A stretch of DNA of 64,000 nucleotides from Epilithonimonas zeae (GTDB lineage: Bacteria > Bacteroidota > Bacteroidia > Flavobacteriales > Weeksellaceae): assembly GCF_023278365.1 (NCBI RefSeq), contig NZ_CP075338.1, positions 3,844,001 to 3,908,000 on the forward strand. The letters run 5' to 3'. The position numbers and the translations under genes were made by a program. Positions 34,349 to 42,394 of the stretch are shown here, piece by piece (position 1 is the stretch's first letter; the number at the start of each line of letters is the position of its first letter). The notes under the pieces were generated by a model. It worked only from the letters and a program-made list of their open reading frames with translations. It had not been told where the DNA came from and ran no database searches.

Positions 34349-34557
34349 AATCTCAATTTATTCCTCTAAGTTACAAGATTTCGACGATTTCGTTAATGTC
34401 TGATGTCATATTTGCGTTAATTTTTATAAATAATAAAACCAATTTCTCAGGAAATTATGATTTCAATTTTAATTAACACAACACCCTTGCTCACACGTTC
34501 TGCATTAATTATTTTTACATTTATGATTATTCTGAAATTTTACAAACAGCAAGGTAA

Positions 34558-35502
34558 ATGATGCGGAAGAAACTCATAATGTTGTTGATGCTCAGTACAG
34601 TTTCTGCTAAAGCACAGACAAGACCGGCAGAAGTAGGAATCATATTGGATAATGATCTCTATGTTTCCACCGTCAATGATCAATATTATACCAATGGTGT
34701 AGAGCTTTTCTATCGCCAGATAATTCCGCATAAAAAAGAAATTGTTAATAAAAAAATCCTCGAGTTCAGGCTGGGGCAGTATATTTACAATCCGCAAACC
34801 AATAAGGCTCTGGACTTATCCAAGAATGACCGCCCATTTGCTGGTTATCTTTTTGGAGAAGCAGGTATCAATACATTTTATCAGGATCAGTCGGTTCTCA
34901 AGATCGGTACACAACTCGGCTATGTGGGACCCAATGCTTTTGGAGAAGAATTTCAGAAAGGTTTTCATAAACTGTTTGGATACAACAAGATTTACGGATG
35001 GAGTCATCAGGTCAAAAATGCTTTGGCGGTTCAGGTAAACGTTTTCTATTCCAAGCAGTTGTTTACGGGGCAGCAACGTTTCGTAGATTTTCATATTCAG
35101 ACAGAAGGAAGTTTAGGAACTGTTTTCACAGGAGTGAGTGTAGGACCGGTAGTGAGATTAAGCCTGATAAAGTTGATCCCCATTTATAATTCCAACCTCT
35201 ATGATGGGGCATTGCAGAGCGATAAAAATAAAACTGCCGACCGCGAATTCTACTTCTATATCATGCCAAAACTGAATTACCAAGCCTATGATGCTACAAT
35301 ACAAGGCAGTTTGTTTAATGAGGACAGTCCTGTTACTTTTCCTTTGGAACCGATTCGCTTCAATTCAGAAGCGGGATTCAAATTCCGACGAAACCATTGG
35401 AATCTTTCCTACGCCTTCATCTACCGAAGCAAGGAGCTGAAAAACAACGATGTCAAATCCTATTACTACGGTTCTATTGGGATTGGTTATCTCTTATATT
35501 AA
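34558..35502 (+). CDS. Lipid A deacylase LpxR-family protein
   Basis: Predicted outer-membrane 12-strand barrel of 314 residues. Signal peptide MMRKKLIMLLMLSTVSAKAQ. LpxR family sequence near the N-terminus: EVGIILDNDLYVSTVNDQYYTNGVELFYRQ (Asn and Asp of the catalytic/Ca site), then QYIYNPQTNKALDLSKNDRPFAGYLFGEAG, and a long barrel of aromatic-rich strands ending YGSIGIGYLLY. Salmonella LpxR removes the 3'-acyloxyacyl chain of lipid A; here a role in lipid A remodelling is likely but not proven. No SD or clear promoter box was seen. Confidence 0.83.
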   Translation: MMRKKLIMLLMLSTVSAKAQTRPAEVGIILDNDLYVSTVNDQYYTNGVELFYRQIIPHKKEIVNKKILEFRLGQYIYNPQTNKALDLSKNDRPFAGYLFGEAGINTFYQDQSVLKIGTQLGYVGPNAFGEEFQKGFHKLFGYNKIYGWSHQVKNALAVQVNVFYSKQLFTGQQRFVDFHIQTEGSLGTVFTGVSVGPVVRLSLIKLIPIYNSNLYDGALQSDKNKTADREFYFYIMPKLNYQAYDATIQGSLFNEDSPVTFPLEPIRFNSEAGFKFRRNHWNLSYAFIYRSKELKNNDVKSYYYGSIGIGYLLY

Positions 35503-35540
35503 ATAACAAACCGCCTTTTCAAAAGCGGCTCCAATATATT

Positions 35541-35933
35541 TTATCCCATAGGTGTGCAGACTTCTATCAGGAAACCATCAGGGTCTCTCAGGTAGGCTAC
35601 AGTTTGTCCCCACGGTTTGATCTTAGGTTTCTCTACAAGCGTGGCACCTGCTGTTATTGCTTTTTCAACAGTAGCTTCTACATCATCTGTTGTGAAACCA
35701 ATCTCAATCCCAAATGGCTTATTACTCAATTTACTTTCCATAAAGCCTTCGAATAGATTAGATTGTGCTAAAGTGATTGAAGCAAAAGCAAGAGTTGTTT
35801 CACCCACCAAAAGTTCAGCGTAATCCTGGTCTGGTGTCACAAATTTTCTCGTGAAACCAAATCCATTCTCATAAAACGAAATGCTTTTCTCTACATCCTG
35901 AACGTATAGAATGGTGTAAGCAAATTTTATCAT
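35541..35933 (-). CDS. VOC family (glyoxalase-fold) protein
   Basis: A 130-residue single-domain VOC protein: AYTILYVQDVEKSISFYENGFGFTRKF at the N-terminus and VAYLRDPDGFLIEVCTP at the C-terminus, with GIEIGFTTDDVEATVEKAITAGATLVEKP between. Its metal-ligand candidates include the final Glu of FLIEV. Substrate unknown. An eroded relative lies at 29130-29387. Confidence 0.88.
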   Translation of the reverse strand: MIKFAYTILYVQDVEKSISFYENGFGFTRKFVTPDQDYAELLVGETTLAFASITLAQSNLFEGFMESKLSNKPFGIEIGFTTDDVEATVEKAITAGATLVEKPKIKPWGQTVAYLRDPDGFLIEVCTPMG

Positions 35934-36100
35934 AGTCTTGATTATTTAATTTAACTCAATCCCTGCCGTCACTTCGAATGTTTTTTCCCAGCACAGCGCA
36001 GAAAAATTGTATCGAAAACCTTAGTGATTCTTACATCCAACTCTCAATATGCTACTCGAAATGCCAAACAATCATTCATCATTTATAATTCATCATTAAT

Positions 36101-38008
36101 TTAAACTCTCTCATCCTTAATCTCATCCACAATCTCAGGATTCAATAGAGTAGAAGTATCCCCAAAGTTAGAGAAATCGCCTTCAGCAATCTTTCTCAAG
36201 ATTCGACGCATAATTTTCCCTGATCTTGTTTTCGGTAACCCAGACACAAACTGTATTTTATCCAACTTCGCAATTGGTCCGATCTGTTCAGAAATCAACT
36301 GGTTAATTTCTTTTGCCAAGTTCTCTTTGTTTCGGACTTCTCCGGATTCTTTCAGAATGACGAAACCATAAAGAGCATTTCCTTTGATATCGTGCGGGTA
36401 ACCAACAATCGCAGATTCGGCTACAGCAGGATGCTCATTGATGCTATCTTCAATTGGTGCTGTTCCAAGATTATGCCCGGAAACAATCACAACATCATCC
36501 ACACGCCCGGTGATTCTGTAATAACCAACCTCATCTCTCAAAGCACCATCCCCAGTGAAATATTTCCCAGGAAATGCAGAGAAATAGGTCTCCTTATAAC
36601 GCTGATGATCACCCCAAATCGTTCTGGCAATGCCTGGCCAAGGAAAACGGATACAAAGATTCCCGGTGACTTGATTGCCGGAGATTTCGTTGCGTTTATC
36701 ATCCATCAACACTGGCTGAATTCCGGGTAAAGGCAAAGTCGCATAAGTGGGTTTGGTAGGCGTCACAAAAGGAATTGGTGAGATGAGGATGCCGCCGGTT
36801 TCAGTTTGCCACCACGTATCGACAATTGGACATTTTTTCTTGCCGACGTTATCATTGTACCAGTGCCACGCCTCATCATTAATTGGTTCACCAACAGAGC
36901 CGATGACTTTCAAAGAATCCAGATTATGTTTCTGAACCCATTCCACACTTTCCTTTGCCAATGACCGAATCGCCGTTGGTGCTGTGTAAAACTGAGTTAC
37001 CTTATGTTTCTCAATCACTTCCCAGAATCTTCCCGCATCAGGATAAGTTGGCACCCCTTCGAAGATCACTGTTGTTGCGCCATTCAGTAACGGACCGTAA
37101 AGAATATATGAGTGCCCCGTAATCCAGCCAATGTCTGCCGTACACCAATAGATGTCATTCTCCTTATAATTAAAAACATTCTTGAACGTGTAAGCCGTAT
37201 AAACCATATAACCAGCGCAAGTGTGAAGCATCCCTTTTGGTTTCCCTGTAGAACCGGAAGTGTAAAGAATGAACAATGGGTCTTCCGCATCCATAATTAC
37301 CGTAACAAAATCCGAAGAAGCTTTATCATAATAATCCGACATCCAGTGGTCTCGCCCTTCTTTCATCTTTACATCATTATGTGTTCTTTTAACAACCAAA
37401 ACATTTTCTACGGTTGGAGCTTTTTCTAAAGCTTCATCCACAATACTTTTCAGGTCAAGGACTTTGTTTCCTCTATAACTTCCGTCTGATGTGATAACCA
37501 TTTTTGCACCACAGTCATTCACTCTGGAAGCAACAGCCGATGCGGAAAATCCTGCAAATATCACAGAATGAACCGCGCCCAATTTAGCACAGGCCAGCAT
37601 CGTTATTGCTAATTCCGGAATCATCGGAAGGTAGATGCAGACTCTGTCGCCTTTCTCAACACCCATTTCACGTAGGATATTGGCGGTTTTATTCACTCTT
37701 TCATAAAGTTCATTGAAGCTGATATGTTGCGCTTCTTCTTTTGGGTCATTCGGTTCCCAGATGATAGCGGTTTTGTCACCACGCACGGAAAGATGTCTGT
37801 CCAGGCAGTTTTTGGTAATATTCAGTTTTGCGTTCTTGAACCATTTGATGTTGGCTTCCTCCATATTATAATCCACGACTTTGGACCAACGTTGATACCA
37901 CACAAAATTCTCGTCCGCAATCTTGTCCCAAAACTTTTTCGGATTTTTAATAGACTTCTTATACTCCTTAAAATAATCCTGTAAATTCTGAATGTGATAA
38001 TTTCTCAT
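36101..38008 (-). CDS. acs: Acetate--CoA ligase
   Basis: Activates acetate to acetyl-CoA via acetyl-AMP. The 635 residues have the AMP-forming family order: N-terminal domain, P-loop LFILYTSGSTGKPKGMLHT, VIGSVGEPINDEAWHWY, VDTWWQTETGGILISP (A5), YFTGDGALRDEVGYYRITGRVDDVVIVSGHNLGTAPIE (A7-A8), and the C-terminal catalytic Lys in LPKTRSGKIMRRILRKI (a site acetylated in homologues). I chose ATG 38008 (MRNYHIQNLQDYFKEYK); the open frame to 38047 has no homologous counterpart. It is divergent from the arginine operon across a 196-bp region. Confidence 0.94.
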   Translation of the reverse strand: MRNYHIQNLQDYFKEYKKSIKNPKKFWDKIADENFVWYQRWSKVVDYNMEEANIKWFKNAKLNITKNCLDRHLSVRGDKTAIIWEPNDPKEEAQHISFNELYERVNKTANILREMGVEKGDRVCIYLPMIPELAITMLACAKLGAVHSVIFAGFSASAVASRVNDCGAKMVITSDGSYRGNKVLDLKSIVDEALEKAPTVENVLVVKRTHNDVKMKEGRDHWMSDYYDKASSDFVTVIMDAEDPLFILYTSGSTGKPKGMLHTCAGYMVYTAYTFKNVFNYKENDIYWCTADIGWITGHSYILYGPLLNGATTVIFEGVPTYPDAGRFWEVIEKHKVTQFYTAPTAIRSLAKESVEWVQKHNLDSLKVIGSVGEPINDEAWHWYNDNVGKKKCPIVDTWWQTETGGILISPIPFVTPTKPTYATLPLPGIQPVLMDDKRNEISGNQVTGNLCIRFPWPGIARTIWGDHQRYKETYFSAFPGKYFTGDGALRDEVGYYRITGRVDDVVIVSGHNLGTAPIEDSINEHPAVAESAIVGYPHDIKGNALYGFVILKESGEVRNKENLAKEINQLISEQIGPIAKLDKIQFVSGLPKTRSGKIMRRILRKIAEGDFSNFGDTSTLLNPEIVDEIKDERV

Positions 38009-38129
38009 ATATATTTTGATTAGGTTTTTAACTCTTGTTACGTTCAAGCCAATTTACATAAAATTGAGCAAATATGAACTGAATATGACTCAGTTTCAGG
38101 ATTAAAATTATTGTTAATATAAATTTAAC

Positions 38130-38207
38130 AGATAATATTATCTTTTTAATTTGTTTTATAAAGATAATTATTTCTATTTTTGCATCTTAATTTAGATAAT
38201 ATCAATG
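38130..38207 (+). promoter_or_regulatory. Three AGATAAT motifs at 32-bp spacing over the arginine promoter
   Basis: AGATAATATTATCT (38130-38143, a perfect 14-bp palindrome), AGATAATTATTTCT (38162-38175) and AGATAATATCAATG (38194-38207, running into the ATG) begin exactly 32 bases apart, about three helical turns. The second abuts the predicted -7 box TATTTTTG and the third covers the start codon. They look like binding sites for a regulator of arginine synthesis. Confidence 0.55.
38175..38182 (+). promoter_or_regulatory. Predicted -7 box of the arginine operon
   Basis: TATTTTTG, with TTTG at 38150-38153 (21-base spacing), 22 bases before the GNAT gene ATG. It is flanked by the AGATAAT motifs. 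Confidence 0.65.
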
Positions 38208-38783
38208 AAATTAGAAGTTTCTTCAGAGAAACATTTGGTTTATGTAGAAGAAATCAGAAACGAAATGGAGGATTCTGCGAAAAAACGCGGAACTGGTATC
38301 GCAAAACGTTCTTCCGACTATCTGAGCAAAAAAATCTCAGAAGGCAATTCTATTATAGCAATTGACGAAAATGGTACCTGGGCAGGCTTCTGTTACATAG
38401 AAACCTGGACAAACGGTGAGTATGTAGCCAATTCAGGATTGATAATTTCGCCTCAATTCAGGAATGCCGGTCTGGCAACTCAGATTAAGGAAAGGATTTT
38501 CCAATTATCCCGTGAAAAATATCCGAATGCGAAAATTTTTGGATTGACAACAGGAATGGCGGTGATGAAAATCAACAGCAGTTTAGGTTACAAGCCGGTT
38601 ATTTATTCTGAACTGACTCAGGATGAACAATTCTGGAATGGCTGTAAAAATTGTGTGAACTACGATATTCTGATGATGAAAGAACGCAAAAACTGTCTTT
38701 GTACGGCAATGCTTTTCGTTCCCGAAAATCTGAATCAAGAGAAAAAGAAAAATTTTGAATCCATAAATAATAATAATGAGTAA
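38205..38783 (+). CDS. GNAT acyltransferase, candidate acylglutamate synthase
   Basis: First gene of the arginine operon. A 192-residue GNAT fold with the acyl-CoA-binding loop in GLIISPQFRNAGLATQIKERIF (RNAGLA, near residue 86). No ArgA, ArgJ or amino-acid-kinase-fused synthase is visible in the window, so this protein is a good candidate for the missing first step, N-acylation of glutamate. I recall that GNAT genes linked to arg genes in Bacteroides were assigned this role by mutant fitness data, but I cannot check it here. Near the C-terminus Cys147, Cys150, Cys164 and Cys166 (CKNC ... CLC) could form a zinc site. It overlaps argG by eight bases. Confidence 0.85.
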   Translation: MKLEVSSEKHLVYVEEIRNEMEDSAKKRGTGIAKRSSDYLSKKISEGNSIIAIDENGTWAGFCYIETWTNGEYVANSGLIISPQFRNAGLATQIKERIFQLSREKYPNAKIFGLTTGMAVMKINSSLGYKPVIYSELTQDEQFWNGCKNCVNYDILMMKERKNCLCTAMLFVPENLNQEKKKNFESINNNNE

Positions 38784-39969
38784 GAAAGTAGTTTTGGCAT
38801 TTAGCGGAGGTTTGGACACTTCTTATTGCGCAAAATATCTGAGTGAAACTTTGGCTTATGAAGTTCACGCAGTCACGATTAATACAGGAGGTTTTGATAA
38901 GGAAGATGAAGTTTTGCTAAAAGAAAAAGCGGAAAAATTAGGTGTGGCTTCTTACAGGTTTGTTGATGCTTCGGAAAAATATTATAATGATTGTGTCAAG
39001 TATTTGATTTTTGGTAACGTTTTGAAAAACAATACTTATCCATTGTCTGTGAGTGCGGAAAGGACGATTCAGGCGCAGACGATTGCGGAAGTAGCTTTGG
39101 AAATCGGAGCGGATGCGATTGCGCATGGAAGCACAGGAGCAGGAAATGACCAAGTTCGTTTTGATTTGATGTTCCAGGTAATGTGTCCGAAAATAGAAAT
39201 CATCACACCAATTCGTGATTTGAGTTTGTCACGTGAAGATGAAATCCAATTTTTGAAAAATCACAATTACGAAATGGATTTTGACAAAGCAAAATATTCC
39301 ATTAACAAAGGACTTTGGGGAACTTCGGTTGGTGGAAAAGAAACTTTGACATCTCAGAATTACCTTCCGGAAGAAGCATTTCCTTCTCAAATCGAGAAAA
39401 CAGAGCCTTCTCCATTGGAAATCGAGTTCAAAAACGGAGAATTGTTTTCTGTAAATGGCGAGATGTTTTCTCATCCGGTTTTGGCGATTCAGAAGATTGA
39501 GGAATTAGCTTCTCCTTATGGAATCGGTCGTGATATCCACGTCGGAGATACGATTGTCGGCATCAAAGGACGTGTCGGTTTCGAGGCTGCTGCAGCGTCA
39601 ATCATCATCAAAGCGCATCATTTGCTGGAGAAACACACTTTATCAAAATACCAGCAGACGATAAAATCACAGTTGTCGGATTGGTACGGAAACTGGCTTC
39701 ACGAAGCGCTTTTCCTTGACCCGGTAATGAGAAATATCGAATCATTTTTGCAGGATTCTCAGAAAACCGTTAATGGAAAGGTATTCATCACGCTTCATCC
39801 GTATCGTTTCATTCTGAACGGAATCGCGTCTGAAAATGATTTGATGTCTTCAAAATTTGGAAGTTACGGCGAAGAAAATCTCGCTTGGAGTGGCGAAGAT
39901 GTGAAAGGTTTTACAAAAATCCTTAGCAATTCGCTCAATATATATCATCAAGTTAACAAATTAAATTAA
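38776..39969 (+). CDS. argG: Argininosuccinate synthase
   Basis: Joins citrulline and aspartate with ATP to argininosuccinate. The 397-residue protein has the ATP pyrophosphatase P-loop VVLAFSGGLDTSYCAKYL at its N-terminus, HGSTGAGNDQVRFD, and the family region GLWGTSVGGKETLTS. Length is normal. It overlaps the GNAT gene by eight bases and is followed by a 98-bp gap containing the CTTTGCG repeat. Confidence 0.95.
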   Translation: MSKKVVLAFSGGLDTSYCAKYLSETLAYEVHAVTINTGGFDKEDEVLLKEKAEKLGVASYRFVDASEKYYNDCVKYLIFGNVLKNNTYPLSVSAERTIQAQTIAEVALEIGADAIAHGSTGAGNDQVRFDLMFQVMCPKIEIITPIRDLSLSREDEIQFLKNHNYEMDFDKAKYSINKGLWGTSVGGKETLTSQNYLPEEAFPSQIEKTEPSPLEIEFKNGELFSVNGEMFSHPVLAIQKIEELASPYGIGRDIHVGDTIVGIKGRVGFEAAAASIIIKAHHLLEKHTLSKYQQTIKSQLSDWYGNWLHEALFLDPVMRNIESFLQDSQKTVNGKVFITLHPYRFILNGIASENDLMSSKFGSYGEENLAWSGEDVKGFTKILSNSLNIYHQVNKLN

Positions 39970-39976
39970 AAATTTT

Positions 39977-40050
39977 TGCTGAGCGTAAGCACCTTTGCGA
40001 ACCTTAAAACAGTTAGTAGTTAAAAAATCTTTGCGCTCTTTGCGTTCAAA
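39977..40050 (+). repeat. CTTTGCG intergenic repeat, argG-argC gap
   Basis: Reference copy: gctgagcgtaagcacctttgcg and aaccttaaaa, a spacer of about 20 bases, then aaaaatctttgcgctctttgcg and ttc. The core CTTTGCG is repeated with a 9-base period at the 3' end. It ends 17 bases before the argC ATG. Related copies lie at 1249, 3002, 41034, 42270, 43362 and 45470. Confidence 0.8.
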
Positions 40051-40067
40051 AATATTAAAAAATAAAA

Positions 40068-41033
40068 ATGAAAAAATCAGTTGGAATTATCGGAGCCAAC
40101 GGTTACACAGGAAGCGAACTTGTTCGATTGCTGGCTTTTCATCCGAATATAGAATTAAAGTTTTTGTTCAGCCGTTCCAATTCCGGAGTGAAGATTTCAG
40201 AATTATATCCGGATTTGGATTCAATTTGCGATTTGGTTTTGACGAAGGAAATTTCACAAACCGACATTCTTTTCCTTTGCCTACCTCATAAAGAAAGTCA
40301 AAATTGGCTGAACGAAAACAAAGTGTCAGAGGAAACTTTGATTATTGATTTAGGAAACGATTTTCGATTGGATGGTGATTTTGGAAACAGAAATTTTATC
40401 TACGGTTTGCCGGAAATTTTTTTTAATGAAATCCAGAATTCGAAAAGTATTGCTAATCCGGGATGTTTTGCGACTGCGATTCAGTTGGCATTATTGCCTT
40501 TAGCGAAAGAAAATCTGTTGAAAGATGTTTACACAACGGGAATCACTGGTTCAACCGGAGCTGGACAGTCGTTGCAGGCGACAACGCATTTCACTTGGAG
40601 AAATGACAATATTTCCGCTTACAAAACCTTGAATCATCAGCACGTTGATGAGATTTTAAAACAAGTCAATTCGCTGAATAATCAAGAAGTAGAGCTCAAT
40701 TTTGTTCCGTGGCGCGGCGATTTTGCAAGAGGGATTTTCACAAGCTCTATTATCGGATGTGATTGGGAATTGGAGAAGATTTACTCTTTATATAAAGACT
40801 TTTACAAGGATTCATCTTTTGTGAAAGTTTCAGAAAAACCGATTGATATGAAACAAGTTGTTAATACCAATTTCTGCGTCATACAAATAGAAAAACAAGG
40901 AAACAAAATAGCAGTCCATTCTGCAATCGACAACCTTCTGAAAGGAGCATCAGGACAAGCTGTTCAAAATATGAATATTGCCAATGGCTGGGAACAAAAT
41001 TTAGGCTTGAATTTAAAACCTTTAGCATTCTAA
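40068..41033 (+). CDS. argC: N-acyl-gamma-glutamyl-phosphate reductase
   Basis: NADPH-dependent reductase that forms the N-acylglutamate semialdehyde. The 321 residues start with the Rossmann motif SVGIIGANGYTGSELVRLLAFHPN and carry the catalytic Cys in SIANPGCFATAIQLALLPL. NHQHVDEI, near the middle, supplies the conserved His. The acyl group (acetyl or succinyl) cannot be read from this enzyme. Confidence 0.94.
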   Translation: MKKSVGIIGANGYTGSELVRLLAFHPNIELKFLFSRSNSGVKISELYPDLDSICDLVLTKEISQTDILFLCLPHKESQNWLNENKVSEETLIIDLGNDFRLDGDFGNRNFIYGLPEIFFNEIQNSKSIANPGCFATAIQLALLPLAKENLLKDVYTTGITGSTGAGQSLQATTHFTWRNDNISAYKTLNHQHVDEILKQVNSLNNQEVELNFVPWRGDFARGIFTSSIIGCDWELEKIYSLYKDFYKDSSFVKVSEKPIDMKQVVNTNFCVIQIEKQGNKIAVHSAIDNLLKGASGQAVQNMNIANGWEQNLGLNLKPLAF

Positions 41034-41092
41034 ACTTCGCGACTTAAAAGCAGTTTGAAATTAAAAAAAATCTTTGCGCTCTTTGCGTTAAA
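41034..41092 (+). repeat. CTTTGCG intergenic repeat, argC-argD gap
   Basis: cttcgcgacttaaaagcagtttgaaa, then aaaatctttgcgctctttgcg and ttaaaa; it begins at the argC stop codon and ends 13 bases before the argD ATG. Confidence 0.78.
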
Positions 41093-41105
41093 AATAAAAA
41101 GTAAA

Positions 41106-42269
41106 ATGAATTTATTCAACGTATATCCACTCTTCAACATCAATCCAGTAAAAGCCCAAGGTTCTTTTCTCTGGGACGAAAACGGTCAGCAATATCTCGA
41201 TTTTTATGGCGGTCACGCTGTGATTTCCATTGGTCATAATCATCCGCATTATGTTGAAAGGTTGAAAAATCAATTGGAGAAAATCAGTTTTTATTCCAAT
41301 TCTGTGGAGAACAAGATTCAGCAAGAACTGGCTGAGAAATTGGGATTATTGTCTGGGTACGAAGATTACTCGTTGTTCTTATGCAATTCCGGAGCGGAAG
41401 CGAATGAAAATGCTTTGAAGCTGGCTTCATTTCATAACGGGAAAAAGAAAGTGGTTTATTTCTCAGAAGCTTTTCACGGACGAACTTCTGCCGCAGTTGC
41501 CGTAACAGACAATACAAAAATTGTTGCGCCAGTCAACGAATCTGAAAATTTTGTCAAATGTGAATTCAATAATTCAGAAGAATTGGAGAAGATTTTTGCA
41601 GAAAATCAAAACGAAATTTCTGCTGTGATTGTAGAAGGAATCCAAGGTGTTGGTGGAATCAATTTATTGACGGAAGATTTCATTTTAAAGATTGAAAAAT
41701 TGTGCAAAGAAAACAATTCGATTTTGATTTTGGACGAGGTTCAGTCAGGTTACGGACGTTCCGGGAAATTCTTTGCGCATCAGGAATTTGACATCAAACC
41801 GGATTTGATTACAGTTGCCAAAGGAATGGGAAATGGCTTTCCGATGGGTGGCGTTTTGATTAGCCCAAAATTCGAAGCGAGTTACGGATTATTGGGGACC
41901 ACTTTTGGAGGAAATCATTTGGCTTGCGTCGCTGGTTTAGCGGTTTTGGAAGTCATCGAAAAAGAAAATTTAATCCAAAATTCAGAAAAAATAGGAGCTT
42001 ATATCGAAGAAAAAATCAAACATTTTCCTCATATCAAAAACATCAAAAGGCGCGGTCTGATGATTGGAATTGAGCTCGACCAAGCTTGTGCAGATGTCAG
42101 GAAAGCATTGCTGTTTGAGCATTTTATTTTCACGGGCAATGCCAATGACAAGAATGTTCTGCGGATTTTACCGGCGCTTAACATTTCGGAAAAAGAATCC
42201 GATTTGTTCATCAATGCTTTAGAAAAAACTTTGAAAGCAATTGATGTAGAAATAGTAGAATTAAAATAA
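41106..42269 (+). CDS. argD: Acylornithine aminotransferase (ArgD-type)
   Basis: Class III PLP aminotransferase that makes N-acylornithine. About 387 residues. PLP motifs: LFLCNSGAEANENALKLA, AFHGRTSAAVAVTD, LDEVQSGYGRSGKFF, and the Lys in TVAKGMGNGFPMGGV. ATG 41106 (MNLFNVYPLFNINPVKAQG) is preferred over the open frame at 41055, since that extra N-terminus is read from the repeat element (KLKKIFALFALKIKSK). Preference for the acyl substrate is unknown. Confidence 0.92.
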   Translation: MNLFNVYPLFNINPVKAQGSFLWDENGQQYLDFYGGHAVISIGHNHPHYVERLKNQLEKISFYSNSVENKIQQELAEKLGLLSGYEDYSLFLCNSGAEANENALKLASFHNGKKKVVYFSEAFHGRTSAAVAVTDNTKIVAPVNESENFVKCEFNNSEELEKIFAENQNEISAVIVEGIQGVGGINLLTEDFILKIEKLCKENNSILILDEVQSGYGRSGKFFAHQEFDIKPDLITVAKGMGNGFPMGGVLISPKFEASYGLLGTTFGGNHLACVAGLAVLEVIEKENLIQNSEKIGAYIEEKIKHFPHIKNIKRRGLMIGIELDQACADVRKALLFEHFIFTGNANDKNVLRILPALNISEKESDLFINALEKTLKAIDVEIVELK

Positions 42270-42390
42270 TGCAAAGGCACAAAAAGTCAATAATTATAAT
42301 GTTGTAAAGTCGCAAAAACGGTATGTTGAAATTTGCGACTTATAAAAGTTGAATTACACAAATAATTAGCGCCTTTGCGATAAAATTAAA
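42270..42390 (+). repeat. Degenerate CTTTGCG intergenic repeat, argD-argF' gap
   Basis: Contains gcaaaggcacaaaaagtc, a central inverted pair aaagtcgcaaa / tttgcgactt (42305 and 42342), and tagcgcctttgcgataaaa just before the argF' ATG. A shuffled or more diverged member of the family. Confidence 0.6.
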
Positions 42391-42394
42391 TAAA

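Noticed and set aside
38130-38143. Classical E. coli ARG box at the arginine promoter
   Set aside because: The palindrome AGATAATATTATCT does not match the ARG consensus, so I report it as an unnamed motif.
41055-41105. N-terminal extension of argD
   Set aside because: It is encoded by the CTTTGCG repeat (KIFALFALKIK) and homologous proteins begin at MNLF.
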